Assembly: GCA_947177845.1 (NCBI GenBank)
Contig: CAMWVZ010000061.1
Span: 1 to 6,192, forward strand
Direction of reading: 5' to 3'
DNA from: an uncultured Bacteroidales bacterium
GTDB lineage: Bacteria > Bacteroidota > Bacteroidia > Bacteroidales > P3
DNA: 6,192 nucleotides
Shown piece after piece: positions 1 to 6,192 of the stretch. The notes beneath the pieces are model-generated. The model was not told the origin of the DNA, searched no databases, and was given only the letters and a program-made list of their open reading frames with translations. The translations under genes and the position numbers were made by a program. The stretch's first letter is position 1. Every line of letters begins with the position of its first letter.

Positions 1-338
1 TTGAGGTCTATCACCAAACGCTGCCCCACAGGATATTTGTTGCAGTTTTGGGTCATTTCAATCTCCACGTCAATGCCGGCGGATTCGTCCTGCACATAGA
101 TTTTCTTGTAGAGGCTTCCACCCACATCGTTGCCCGTCACCACAGCTTCTATATACAGAGCCGTGTCGATGGCGGCGTAGTTGGAGCTGGAGGGAAACAT
201 GCTGATTAACTCGCGTATCGTGATATTGGCCTTGAGGTCGGTGGTGGGCGGTTCGGGCATCACGGGGTCGCCGCAACCCACGCAAGTCATCAGGAGTCCC
301 GCCACGGAGAGCAAACCGAAATATTTTATCATTTTCAT
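1..338 (-). CDS. DUF5689-like lipoprotein, 3' end cut off by window edge
   Basis: The first 112 codons of a gene running leftward off the window. The start chosen is the ATG at 338, giving MKMIKYFGLL; a second in-frame ATG at 332 is possible. A purine-rich AAGAAG sits directly before the 338 start. Residues 5-18 form a hydrophobic export signal followed by TCVGCGD. Either Cys19 or Cys22 could be the lipidated residue, and Cys22 (preceded by Val-Gly) fits a lipobox slightly better. Mature sequence from about residue 35 has the pattern I recall for DUF5689 of Bacteroidota: TIRELISMF, then EAVVTGND, LYKKIYVQDES, GIDVEIE and YPVGQRLVIDL. These proteins are generally taken to be surface or periplasmic lipoproteins with an OB-like beta fold; no biochemical role is known to me. 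It starts 18 bases after the stop of the TonB-dependent receptor, so the two are very probably co-transcribed. The family call is from memory, not a search. Confidence 0.82.
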   Translation of the reverse strand, partial: MKMIKYFGLLSVAGLLMTCVGCGDPVMPEPPTTDLKANITIRELISMFPSSSNYAAIDTALYIEAVVTGNDVGGSLYKKIYVQDESAGIDVEIEMTQNCNKYPVGQRLVIDL

Positions 339-356
339 CTTCTTGCAGTTTTTAGG

Positions 357-3116
357 TTAGAAACGAATGCTTGCGTTGATAAAGAATGTGGTGCCGTAGG
401 CATAGAAATAACGCGGAGGATATTTGTCCACATTGTGTTCGTAGTAGTCGAAACGACGCTGCTCGTAGCCTCCCGTGCGGATGTTGCGGTTGTTGGTGCA
501 GTTCTGAACCGAGGCGTTGAGGTTGAGCTGGCAACCCTTAAAGCGGAAAATCTTGCCCACCGAAATATCGAGCGTCCAGCCGCCGGTCAACCTTTCCTCG
601 TCGAGAATGGCGTGCAGAAGCTCGCCGTTGTCTTGCGAAACACCCTCGATAGCGGCCTGCGAACGGCGCTCGGGGTTCATGCTCAGATAGTTCCAAGCGG
701 CGTAGTTGACATTGGCATTGATGAAGATGCTGAAGGGAGCCTGATAGTTCAAGCCGAGCGAACCGGCCAGCTGAGGCGTTCCCGTCACACGGTAGTTCTT
801 ATAATAAATGGTGTTCGTCTGATCCTCGAAAGCCCCATTCTCCGCCGAAATCGTGGCCGTGGGGTTGTTCGTGTAGCGGTAGTTGCCCACATTGCCCACC
901 AAGGTGGCGCTCAACTGCGGCATGATCTTCACGTCCAAACCCAACTCGATGCCCTGATGCGTCTGGTTGACGTTGTTGAGGGTATAGTTGACGAAGGTGC
1001 GGTAGTCGTCGTGATAGAAGCTGAACGATTCCATACCGTCGAAGAACATCGTGTGATAGAGCGTCAGACGGCCCGATACCACGGGAGTCTGCAACACATA
1101 ATTGAGGTCTACCGAGAAAATCTTTTCGTTTTGGAGGTTGGAGGCCACCACGTCCTTGACACGGGGCGAAACATAGGCGTCGCGGATATAGGGGGCGCGG
1201 GTCTTCCACGCTACATTGGCGTAGAGGTAGTTGCGGCCGTTGATTTTCCACGTGGCACCGGCTTTCACGCCATAGTTGAAGAAGCTGTGCACATCGCCCT
1301 TGCCCTTGGAATTGTTGGGGGCGCGCCCGTTGCGCATCTTGCCGTAGCGCCAGAAATTGGAGTTGGACAACTCGGCACCGGCGTAGAGGTCCCAGTGCGC
1401 GAGTTCGAATTTAGCCAAGGCGAACAACTGTTCGTAAACCAAGTGCATGTCGTAGTTGTAGCCGTAGATGTCGCCCTCTTTCACGATACGGTTGGGATGG
1501 TCGAGGTCGTTTTGAATTTCGTCCGCGTCCGAGGAGAAGTCGCGTTCGGCGAACTGGTCGATGTCGAGCCAGTAGTTGCCGCCCAAAAGGTCGTCGATAG
1601 TCTTGAAGTTGTGGGTGATGCTGTTGCGCACCCGCGCACCGGCGTTGAGTTTGATTTGGTCGGTGAAACGGTGGTTCATCACCGAGCTGATATCGAAGTC
1701 GTTGACATCGTTGCGGCGGTCTTCCACCACATATTTGGACTGCTTGCCCTGCGCTTTCTGAATGTAGTTCACTTCATAGAGACCGTCCCAATTGATTTGG
1801 CTCTTGGAGGGGTCGTTGCGCCAAAGCTCGGCCACCATATCGGCCGTGGCGGGGTCTTCGTAGTAGGAGGGCAGGTAGCGGTAGTAGTCGGGACGGGGGT
1901 CGGCCGCGTCGTACCAGTTGAGCGAGGTGGTGCCGTAGCGACCGAACTGATAGCTCGCCGTGGTGGTTACCTGCGTGTTGTCTTTATCGTAGTCCCATAC
2001 CAACTGGAAGGTGGGCAGGAACATCTGACGGATGCGGGCCGAACGGATTTTGCCGTCCTGATAGCCCCAGTTGCCGTTGTAGTAGTTGGTTCCCACCAAA
2101 TCATACACTTCCTGATACGAACCGCCCTGCGTGGCGCGCTTGGTGGGTGCGCCGAAAGCCACGAAACTCAGCGCGTGGCCGCTCTGACGGAAGCGTTTTT
2201 CCAAAGAGAAGTAGTAACCCAGACTGGCGTACATCAAACCGTCGGGCGTACCGCCGTTATCCACCAGCTTTTGGGTGTATTTATCGGTGAAGCCCGGCAC
2301 ACGCACCTTGGTGTTGGGATTGTAGACCAATCCGTCGCCCAGACGCGCCGATACACTCAACGCCACCGCCCAGCCGCTGGGCAGCACGCCCGAACCGTAG
2401 GTGTACATAAGACGCTGGGTATAGGTGCGGTTGGTGATGGAGTAGGTTACCTTGTGCTGCTTGGCGATGGCCGAGGCGCGCATGTTGATGTTCTGCTCGC
2501 CGCCGATGTTGCCCGCGCCGAAGTTGCTCGGGTTGAGGCCGCTCACAGCCTCCTTGTTGCGCACGGCATCGTTGAGCCCGCCCCATTCCGACCACGAGGC
2601 GCGGCCGCTTTCGGGGTCGTTCATCAAGGCACCGTTCACATACACATTGTTGTAGCGGTTGTCGTAGCCCCGCGCCTTGAAGTAGGCGAAACCGAGATTG
2701 TAGCCCGCGTTACGGTCGAACACGTCCTGCGACTGGGTCTGCAAACCGGCCACGGTCTGACCGCCATAGCCCATGTCCTCGTCCGAGTCGAGTTCGAGCG
2801 AAGCATTGTCGGAAGCCGGCGTGTTGGCCGATTCCTTGAGTTTGTACTGTCCGCCCTCCAAGTCCCTTACATTGAAAACGCCGCTTTCGTAGTTGGCGGC
2901 GGAGATGGAGAGGGTGATTTTTCCCTTGTCGGGAAGGTTGCCCAGAAAGAACGAACCGTCGGCGGCGGTGCGGACCGATTCGGAACCGGAGGAGACTGTG
3001 GCTCCTGCGATAGGCTTGTTGCTGTTGCCGTCTGTCACGATGCCGTTCACATGCCTCTGGGCAAATGCCGACACGGACAAGACCGCAAAGAGCAAAAGGG
3101 TTGTCCAATGCTTCAT
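357..3116 (-). CDS. TonB-dependent outer-membrane receptor with N-terminal carboxypeptidase-regulatory-like domain
   Basis: A complete 919-residue outer-membrane active transporter expected to take up an unidentified ligand using TonB/ExbBD energy. Residues 1-19 are a signal peptide with probable cleavage SAFA|Q. Residues about 22-95 form a CarboxypepD_reg-like beta domain (VNGIVTDG, KPIAGATV, TAADGSFFLGNLP), typical of Bacteroidota receptors. An acidic linker follows (ELDSDEDM, 108-115). The plug spans about 120-215, with DVFDRNAGYN, FKARGYDNRYNNVYVNG, MNDPESGRASWSEWGGLND and GAGNIGGEQNINMRAS. The rest is the beta barrel, rich in alternating aromatic residues and ending FFINASIRF; the terminal Phe is the usual signal for barrel insertion. 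Length and domain order are normal, with no frameshift or missing region. It lacks the features of a SusC partner (no SusD gene beside it); instead a DUF5689-like lipoprotein follows after 18 bases. The plug resembles a receptor subfamily I recall being paired with DUF5689 proteins. The start ATG at 3116 is fixed by the signal peptide. A TACCTTTG element lies 45 bases upstream. Confidence 0.95.
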   Translation of the reverse strand: MKHWTTLLLFAVLSVSAFAQRHVNGIVTDGNSNKPIAGATVSSGSESVRTAADGSFFLGNLPDKGKITLSISAANYESGVFNVRDLEGGQYKLKESANTPASDNASLELDSDEDMGYGGQTVAGLQTQSQDVFDRNAGYNLGFAYFKARGYDNRYNNVYVNGALMNDPESGRASWSEWGGLNDAVRNKEAVSGLNPSNFGAGNIGGEQNINMRASAIAKQHKVTYSITNRTYTQRLMYTYGSGVLPSGWAVALSVSARLGDGLVYNPNTKVRVPGFTDKYTQKLVDNGGTPDGLMYASLGYYFSLEKRFRQSGHALSFVAFGAPTKRATQGGSYQEVYDLVGTNYYNGNWGYQDGKIRSARIRQMFLPTFQLVWDYDKDNTQVTTTASYQFGRYGTTSLNWYDAADPRPDYYRYLPSYYEDPATADMVAELWRNDPSKSQINWDGLYEVNYIQKAQGKQSKYVVEDRRNDVNDFDISSVMNHRFTDQIKLNAGARVRNSITHNFKTIDDLLGGNYWLDIDQFAERDFSSDADEIQNDLDHPNRIVKEGDIYGYNYDMHLVYEQLFALAKFELAHWDLYAGAELSNSNFWRYGKMRNGRAPNNSKGKGDVHSFFNYGVKAGATWKINGRNYLYANVAWKTRAPYIRDAYVSPRVKDVVASNLQNEKIFSVDLNYVLQTPVVSGRLTLYHTMFFDGMESFSFYHDDYRTFVNYTLNNVNQTHQGIELGLDVKIMPQLSATLVGNVGNYRYTNNPTATISAENGAFEDQTNTIYYKNYRVTGTPQLAGSLGLNYQAPFSIFINANVNYAAWNYLSMNPERRSQAAIEGVSQDNGELLHAILDEERLTGGWTLDISVGKIFRFKGCQLNLNASVQNCTNNRNIRTGGYEQRRFDYYEHNVDKYPPRYFYAYGTTFFINASIRF

Positions 3117-3128
3117 TATGTGCGAGTT

Positions 3129-3151
3129 TTGATTTTTTTCAAAAAATTCAA
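3129..3151. repeat. Near-perfect dyad in the receptor leader, possible operator
   Basis: Two 11-base arms around a single central C (3140) pair at 10 of 11 positions; the mismatch is 3133 against 3147. The arms are TTGA plus a T run and an A run plus TCAA. It lies between the -7 element and the receptor start, beginning about where transcription would start. With a one-base centre it is a better DNA dyad than an RNA hairpin. A regulatory role is inferred from symmetry and position only; the A/T runs make chance symmetry possible. Confidence 0.35.
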
Positions 3152-3160
3152 GGAAACAAA

Positions 3161-3168
3161 CAAAGGTA
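3161..3168 (-). promoter_or_regulatory. Probable Bacteroidota -7 promoter element for the receptor operon
   Basis: On the minus strand these bases read TACCTTTG, an exact match to the Bacteroidota -7 consensus TAnnTTTG. No good -33 TTTG is visible at the expected spacing, and that region falls in the end of the upstream gene. If used, transcription would begin near 3154 and give a leader of about 40 bases. The same nine bases TTACCTTTG occur before the DUF4251-like gene. Confidence 0.55.
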
Positions 3169-3180
3169 ATAAAAATTATG

Positions 3181-3765
3181 TTATTCCTGTTCGGCGGTTT
3201 CTTCCAAAATCTCGTCCGTCAGACCCGGCTTCCAGCCCTCCACTATCTTGAGCATACCCGAATAGGTGATTTCGCTGCGCATACTGCTCTGCACATAGAG
3301 GGTGGCGTAGGCATCGCGGGTCACCTTCATCTCTATATTGAAACTTTCCCCTATCTGATATACCTTGAACTTGACGCGGTAGGCGCCCCGGCGCAGGGTG
3401 TCCACGCTGTAGTCCGCCACGGGACCGTCCAAATCCAAGGTGAGGTTCTGCGCCACGGCGAGGTTGGGCGAGGAAAAACGGCCGATATAGGGCAGGGAAG
3501 TCTGCACGCGGCCCCGCCGCACGAAAAACGGAACGGGAACCGAAAGCCGCCTTACGCCCTGCGTCAGGAAAACTTGGTCTATTTCTATGGCGAATACCCT
3601 GTCGTTCAATACATAAGGAATCCAAGTCTTGTTCTCTTGCGAGGAGGAGGCTTTGGCGGAAGCCGCCTTGCCGGAACCTGCCGTCGTGGCACCCTGCGCT
3701 TGCAGGGACTGGCCGAACATCAGCACACAGAGACACGAAAGGAAAAAGGAGGTAGTTTTTTTCAT
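3181..3765 (-). CDS. DUF4251-like exported protein
   Basis: A 194-residue protein. The ATG at 3765 is preferred because it gives a proper signal peptide (MKKTTSFFLSCLCVLMFG, likely cut after LQA at residue 23). An upstream in-frame TTG at 3789 would add eight polar residues and overlap the promoter element. No lipobox precedes the cleavage site, so the protein is probably periplasmic or membrane-associated by other means. Residues about 24-46 are an Ala/Ser/Gly-rich flexible stretch. From about 48 on the pattern is that of DUF4251 of Bacteroidota: VLNDRVFAIEIDQ, RRGRVQTSLPYIGR, YRVKFKV, a repeated strand-turn-strand region and SEITYSGMLKIV. The C-terminal tail is acidic (DEILEETAEQE). No function is known to me for this family. 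It lies 64 bases before the receptor gene in the same direction, so read-through into that operon is possible, but each has its own promoter-like element. Confidence 0.85.
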   Translation of the reverse strand: MKKTTSFFLSCLCVLMFGQSLQAQGATTAGSGKAASAKASSSQENKTWIPYVLNDRVFAIEIDQVFLTQGVRRLSVPVPFFVRRGRVQTSLPYIGRFSSPNLAVAQNLTLDLDGPVADYSVDTLRRGAYRVKFKVYQIGESFNIEMKVTRDAYATLYVQSSMRSEITYSGMLKIVEGWKPGLTDEILEETAEQE

Positions 3766-3786
3766 AAAACGGGAATTTTCATTAGC

Positions 3787-3794
3787 CAAAGGTA
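3787..3794 (-). promoter_or_regulatory. Probable -7 promoter element for the DUF4251-like gene
   Basis: The minus strand reads TACCTTTG, an exact TAnnTTTG match 21 bases before the ATG at 3765. Transcription would start around 3780, leaving a leader of only about 15 bases with no Shine-Dalgarno sequence. I found no -33 TTTG or TTG upstream. It sits 11 bases from an oppositely oriented element at 3806-3813. Confidence 0.5.
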
Positions 3795-3805
3795 AAGCTT
3801 TTTAC

Positions 3806-3813
3806 TATCTTTG
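3806..3813 (+). promoter_or_regulatory. Probable -7 promoter element for the membrane-protein gene
   Basis: The plus strand reads TATCTTTG, an exact TAnnTTTG match 19 bases before the ATG at 3833. Transcription would start near 3820, with a leader of about 13 bases. A second exact match, TAAATTTG, lies at 3820-3827 and would place the start at or next to the ATG, giving a leaderless message. Neither has a clear -33 TTTG. Which one is used cannot be told from sequence. Confidence 0.5.
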
Positions 3814-3832
3814 TGTAACTAAATTTGATAAA

Positions 3833-4735
3833 ATGTTGCTGAAATCGTCGCAGAACAATCCGCTTCTGCAATACATTATCCTGCTGTTGCTCTCGTTGGC
3901 GCTGTGGGGCGGAGAGTTCCGCACCGAGGGGCCGGGCGAATGGCGGGTGTGGCTGTCGTGGGCGGTGACCTTGGCTTCGGCGGTGGCTTTCGGAAAAGTG
4001 ATGATACGGCACGGCCTTTCGCGCAACGACGGCTTGCTGGCCGTCCTTTTCCTTTGCGCGGCCTCGATGTACGGGGCGCGCACCTTCTCGCTCGCGCTCT
4101 GCCTCTATCCGTTGGCGGTGCTCACGCTACACTATATATTATGTCTGTACGGCAAGGACAAATCCTATCCCGCCACCTTCAACATGGCGTTCCTTTGGGG
4201 GCTGATTACCATTCTTCAACCCGATTTGTTCTTTACGCTTCCCTGCATCTTCTTGATAATCATAGCCTACTCGATGAACCAATGGCGGGAATGGGTGTGC
4301 GCGGCGGGAGGTATCCTCTTTGTCTATCTGCTCCTGTTCATTTTCCGCTATCTGATTGAGGGAACGATGCTGTGGCCCGCGTGGAACGCTTGGTTCCGTT
4401 TCGGTTTCCCCGCATGGAACGGCGCGATGCTCCTGCCGTTGGCGCTGTTGGTGCTGATGAGCCTGCTCTCGCTGGGCACGGTTCTCTCTTTCCGTCAATA
4501 CACACAGACTCTTGAGATTTCGGAAAGACGCAAATCCTCGGCCTTGGTGGTGATGTTCCTCTATTTCCTGATATTCTTTTCGGTGACGGAAGTGGCGATG
4601 CCGGCGCGCTTCTTCCTTTTCTTTCCGCTCGCGTTCCTTTCATGCCGCTTCCTGTGCCACGGAAAAATCAATTTCTGGCGCGAAGCTGCATTTCTTTTGA
4701 TTATGGGAATGAGCGTGTTACAAGTCTACCTGTAA
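3833..4735 (+). CDS. Polytopic inner-membrane protein of unknown function
   Basis: A 300-residue, strongly hydrophobic protein. I chose the ATG at 3833 because the open frame upstream of it overlaps the opposite-strand signal-peptide gene, is not hydrophobic and spans the promoter elements; from 3833 a membrane segment begins at about residue 11. By eye there are 10-11 membrane spans, near residues 11-26, 38-58, 66-82, 84-105, 114-130, 132-148, 154-175, 197-219, 236-254, 257-275 and 282-299. Loops are short, with Arg/Lys clusters such as RHGLSRND (59-66) and SERRKSS (230-236) and an aromatic loop WPAWNAWFRFGFPAWN (181-196). No transporter signature, catalytic motif or binding site was recognised. 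It resembles small uncharacterised Bacteroidota membrane proteins of about 300 residues (perhaps the DUF6427 type), but I am not confident of that. It precedes yifB by 89 bases in the same direction, which is not tight enough to imply a shared job. Confidence 0.85.
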   Translation: MLLKSSQNNPLLQYIILLLLSLALWGGEFRTEGPGEWRVWLSWAVTLASAVAFGKVMIRHGLSRNDGLLAVLFLCAASMYGARTFSLALCLYPLAVLTLHYILCLYGKDKSYPATFNMAFLWGLITILQPDLFFTLPCIFLIIIAYSMNQWREWVCAAGGILFVYLLLFIFRYLIEGTMLWPAWNAWFRFGFPAWNGAMLLPLALLVLMSLLSLGTVLSFRQYTQTLEISERRKSSALVVMFLYFLIFFSVTEVAMPARFFLFFPLAFLSCRFLCHGKINFWREAAFLLIMGMSVLQVYL

Positions 4736-4737
4736 TT

Positions 4738-4751
4738 TTTTTTGCAAAAAA
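4738..4751. repeat. A/T palindrome just after the membrane-protein gene
   Basis: Six T, GC, six A form a perfect 14-base palindrome three bases after the stop codon, preceded by two further T. It lacks the GC-rich stem of an intrinsic terminator, so I do not call it one. The TTTG within it (4741-4744) lies 20 bases before GCTCTTTG at 4765-4772, which together could be a -33 and a degenerate -7 element for yifB; the -7 lacks the TA. Confidence 0.3.
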
Positions 4752-4793
4752 CTTCGATAAAATCGCTCTTTGAACGATATAAGGGAAAAAGAA

Positions 4794-4816
4794 TTTTTTA
4801 ACCCTTACGTAAAAAA
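4794..4816 (+). repeat. Short inverted repeat in the yifB leader
   Basis: TTTTTTA (4794-4800) and TAAAAAA (4810-4816) are perfect 7-base arms around a 9-base centre that contains part of the palindrome TTACGTAA (4805-4812). It ends eight bases before the yifB ATG, so it could overlap ribosome access, but an A/T stem of this length is weak. The purine stretch GAGAGA (4817-4822) follows and is the only candidate ribosome-binding sequence. Function is inferred weakly. Confidence 0.3.
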
Positions 4817-4824
4817 GAGAGATT

Positions 4825-6174
4825 ATGATTGTGAAAACCTACGGCGCAGCCCTCGAGGGCATCGACGCTTTGTGTATCTGTGTGGAAACCAGTATTGAAA
4901 CGGGCGTCAACTTTATGTTGGTGGGCTTGCCCGACAGCGCGGTCAAGGAGAGCCACTACCGCATCGCCACGGCCTTGGAGCATTACGGCTACAAGATTCC
5001 CGTCAAGAAAATCGTCATCAACATGGCACCGGCCGATATGCGCAAGGAAGGGTCGGCCTACGACCTCACCTTGGCTATGGGGATTTTGGCCGCGTCGGGG
5101 CAGTTGCCGCAAGATGCGGGCACGCCTTCGGTGCAGGAGTATATGATGATGGGCGAGTTGTCGCTCGACGGGCGTCTGCAACCGGTAAAAGGCACGCTTC
5201 CGTTTGCGTTGGAGGCCAAAAGGCAGGGTTTCAAGGGAATAATTCTTCCTTTGAAGAATGCGGCGGAGGCGGCTATGGTGCGCGACATACCCGTGTATGC
5301 GGCGGAGAACCTGAAACAGGTGGTGGATTTCTTTGCGGGGAAGGAGGCGTTGCGGCCTTTTGAGGCGCCTGTTGCCGAGGAGGTTTCGGAAACTACGGAC
5401 GTGCCCGATTTCTGCGAGGTGAAAGGGCAGAGTTTCTGCAAGCGGGCGTTGGAAATTACGGCGGCGGGCGGCCACAATATCCTGATGATAGGCCCTCCGG
5501 GCTCGGGCAAGACGATGCTGGCGCGCCGCTTGGCGGGGATTTTGCCGCCGCTCACCTTGGAAGAGGCCTTGGAAACCACCAAGATATATTCGGTTTCGGG
5601 CCATCTGCTGCAAACCCGACGCCTGATGACGCAGCGTCCTTTCCGCGACCCGCACCACACTATCAGTTATGCGGCTTTGGTGGGGGGAGGACCCTATCCG
5701 CAGCCGGGCGAGATTTCGTTGGCGCACAACGGCGTATTGTTTTTAGACGAATTGCCCGAGTTCGCCCGTTCCACCTTGGAGGTGTTGCGGCAGCCTTTGG
5801 AAGACAGGAAGATAAGTATCTGCCGCGCCAAGATGCGGGTGGAATATCCGGCGGGGTTCATGTTGGTGGCTTCCATGAATCCTTGTCCCTGCGGCTATTA
5901 CAATTCGCCCGACAAGCCCTGCACGTGCAAGCCCAACGAGATAAGCCGCTATATGGGCAAGATTTCGGGGCCTCTCATGGACCGTATCGACATGCAGGTG
6001 CAGGTGTTGCCGGTGCCCTACAAGGACTTGGCTTCGGACGCGGTGTCGGAGAAGAGCGCGGTGATTCGGGCGCGGGTGGTGGAAGCGCGCCGACGGCAGT
6101 CAGCACGATGTGCGGCGGCGGGCGACGGGTTTGTGTGGAAACCGCAGAGGGAGACGCGCCCCAATCGGAAATAA
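4825..6174 (+). CDS. yifB: YifB/ComM family AAA+ ATPase, Mg-chelatase-like, interrupted near C-terminus
   Basis: A 449-residue frame. The family member ComM is a hexameric helicase that speeds branch migration when incoming DNA is integrated during natural transformation; it acts in the cytoplasm on DNA. Residues 1-170 contain the Lon-like ChlI domain (VGLPDSAVKES 33-43, PADMRKEGSAYDLTLA 69-84, GELSLDGRLQPVKG 110-123). The ATPase domain spans about 195-395: Walker A GPPGSGKT at 223-230, Walker B VLFLDE at 304-309, sensor-1 Asn352, the paired cysteines 354/356 and 366/368 typical of this family, and GPLMDRID (382-389) with a likely arginine finger. The C-terminal domain begins near 405 but stops at a TAA at 6172-6174. 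Family members run to about 510 residues. After the stop the same frame reads CRRSQC to the window edge, close to the expected KYCRLS-type continuation, and residues 439-449 look corrupted. The start at 4825 matches the family N-terminus (MIVKTYGAALEGID). Confidence 0.9.
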   Translation: MIVKTYGAALEGIDALCICVETSIETGVNFMLVGLPDSAVKESHYRIATALEHYGYKIPVKKIVINMAPADMRKEGSAYDLTLAMGILAASGQLPQDAGTPSVQEYMMMGELSLDGRLQPVKGTLPFALEAKRQGFKGIILPLKNAAEAAMVRDIPVYAAENLKQVVDFFAGKEALRPFEAPVAEEVSETTDVPDFCEVKGQSFCKRALEITAAGGHNILMIGPPGSGKTMLARRLAGILPPLTLEEALETTKIYSVSGHLLQTRRLMTQRPFRDPHHTISYAALVGGGPYPQPGEISLAHNGVLFLDELPEFARSTLEVLRQPLEDRKISICRAKMRVEYPAGFMLVASMNPCPCGYYNSPDKPCTCKPNEISRYMGKISGPLMDRIDMQVQVLPVPYKDLASDAVSEKSAVIRARVVEARRRQSARCAAAGDGFVWKPQRETRPNRK

Positions 6175-6192
6175 TGCCGTCGGTCCCAGTGT

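Noticed and set aside
435..3251. A 938-codon open frame on the plus strand, antisense to the receptor gene
   Set aside because: Over the receptor gene its codons are in exact register with the receptor codons, so it stays open simply because the receptor does not use TTA, CTA or TCA there. Its product is a low-complexity Val/Ala/His/Arg-rich string with no recognisable domain, whereas the minus strand encodes a complete receptor.
3766..3789. Longer start (TTG at 3789) for the DUF4251-like protein
   Set aside because: It would add eight polar residues before a good signal peptide and would place the start codon within the TACCTTTG promoter element.
3629..3832. N-terminal extension of the membrane protein from the upstream ATG at 3629
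   Set aside because: It overlaps the opposite-strand secreted-protein gene and the promoter region, and encodes no membrane segment or known motif; the ATG at 3833 fits the hydrophobic start.
4736..4752. Intrinsic terminator after the membrane-protein gene
   Set aside because: The only symmetry is T and A runs around GC; there is no GC-rich stem followed by a T run.
4798..5727. A 309-codon minus-strand frame opposite yifB, and the other overlapping frames in both halves
   Set aside because: These are shadows of the well-supported genes: Arg/His/Gln-rich translations without domains, signal peptides or sensible upstream regions.
5886..5935. Cysteine pairs in YifB as a novel zinc-binding insertion
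   Set aside because: The paired cysteines after the sensor-1 asparagine are a usual feature of the YifB/ComM family, not an insertion.

Overview
The window looks like a piece of chromosome from a member of the Bacteroidota, most likely the order Bacteroidales. It carries a TonB-dependent receptor with an N-terminal carboxypeptidase-regulatory-like domain, a DUF5689-type lipoprotein, a DUF4251-type exported protein and the Bacteroidota version of YifB/ComM. Gene starts lack strong Shine-Dalgarno sequences, and the intergenic DNA contains several exact copies of the Bacteroidota -7 element TAnnTTTG. Coding DNA is fairly GC-rich by eye (roughly the mid-50s percent) and spacers are AT-rich. Genus cannot be fixed from this sequence alone.

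Left part, minus strand (1-3765): three genes read leftward. First in transcription order is a small secreted DUF4251-like protein (3181-3765). It is followed after a 64-base gap with its own promoter-like element by a 919-residue TonB-dependent receptor (357-3116). Eighteen bases beyond that comes the start of a DUF5689-like lipoprotein (338 down to the window edge, incomplete). The receptor and lipoprotein are almost certainly one transcription unit and probably work together at the outer membrane. The substrate is not evident.

Right part, plus strand (3833-6192): two genes read rightward. The first is a 300-residue polytopic inner-membrane protein of unknown function (3833-4735). After 89 AT-rich bases comes yifB/comM (4825-6174), an AAA+ ATPase with an N-terminal Lon-like domain, whose family member ComM is a branch-migration helicase used in natural transformation. 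The yifB frame stops at residue 449, about 60 residues short of the usual length. Family-like sequence resumes in the same frame after the stop and runs to the window edge, so the stop is either a recent nonsense mutation or a sequence error near a contig end.

The 67-base gap at 3766-3832 holds back-to-back promoter-like elements for the two gene groups, only 11 bases apart. No RNA gene, mobile element, CRISPR array, integration site or origin was seen, and no clearly new biological system. Genes cover nearly everything, and no gap reaches 300 bases.
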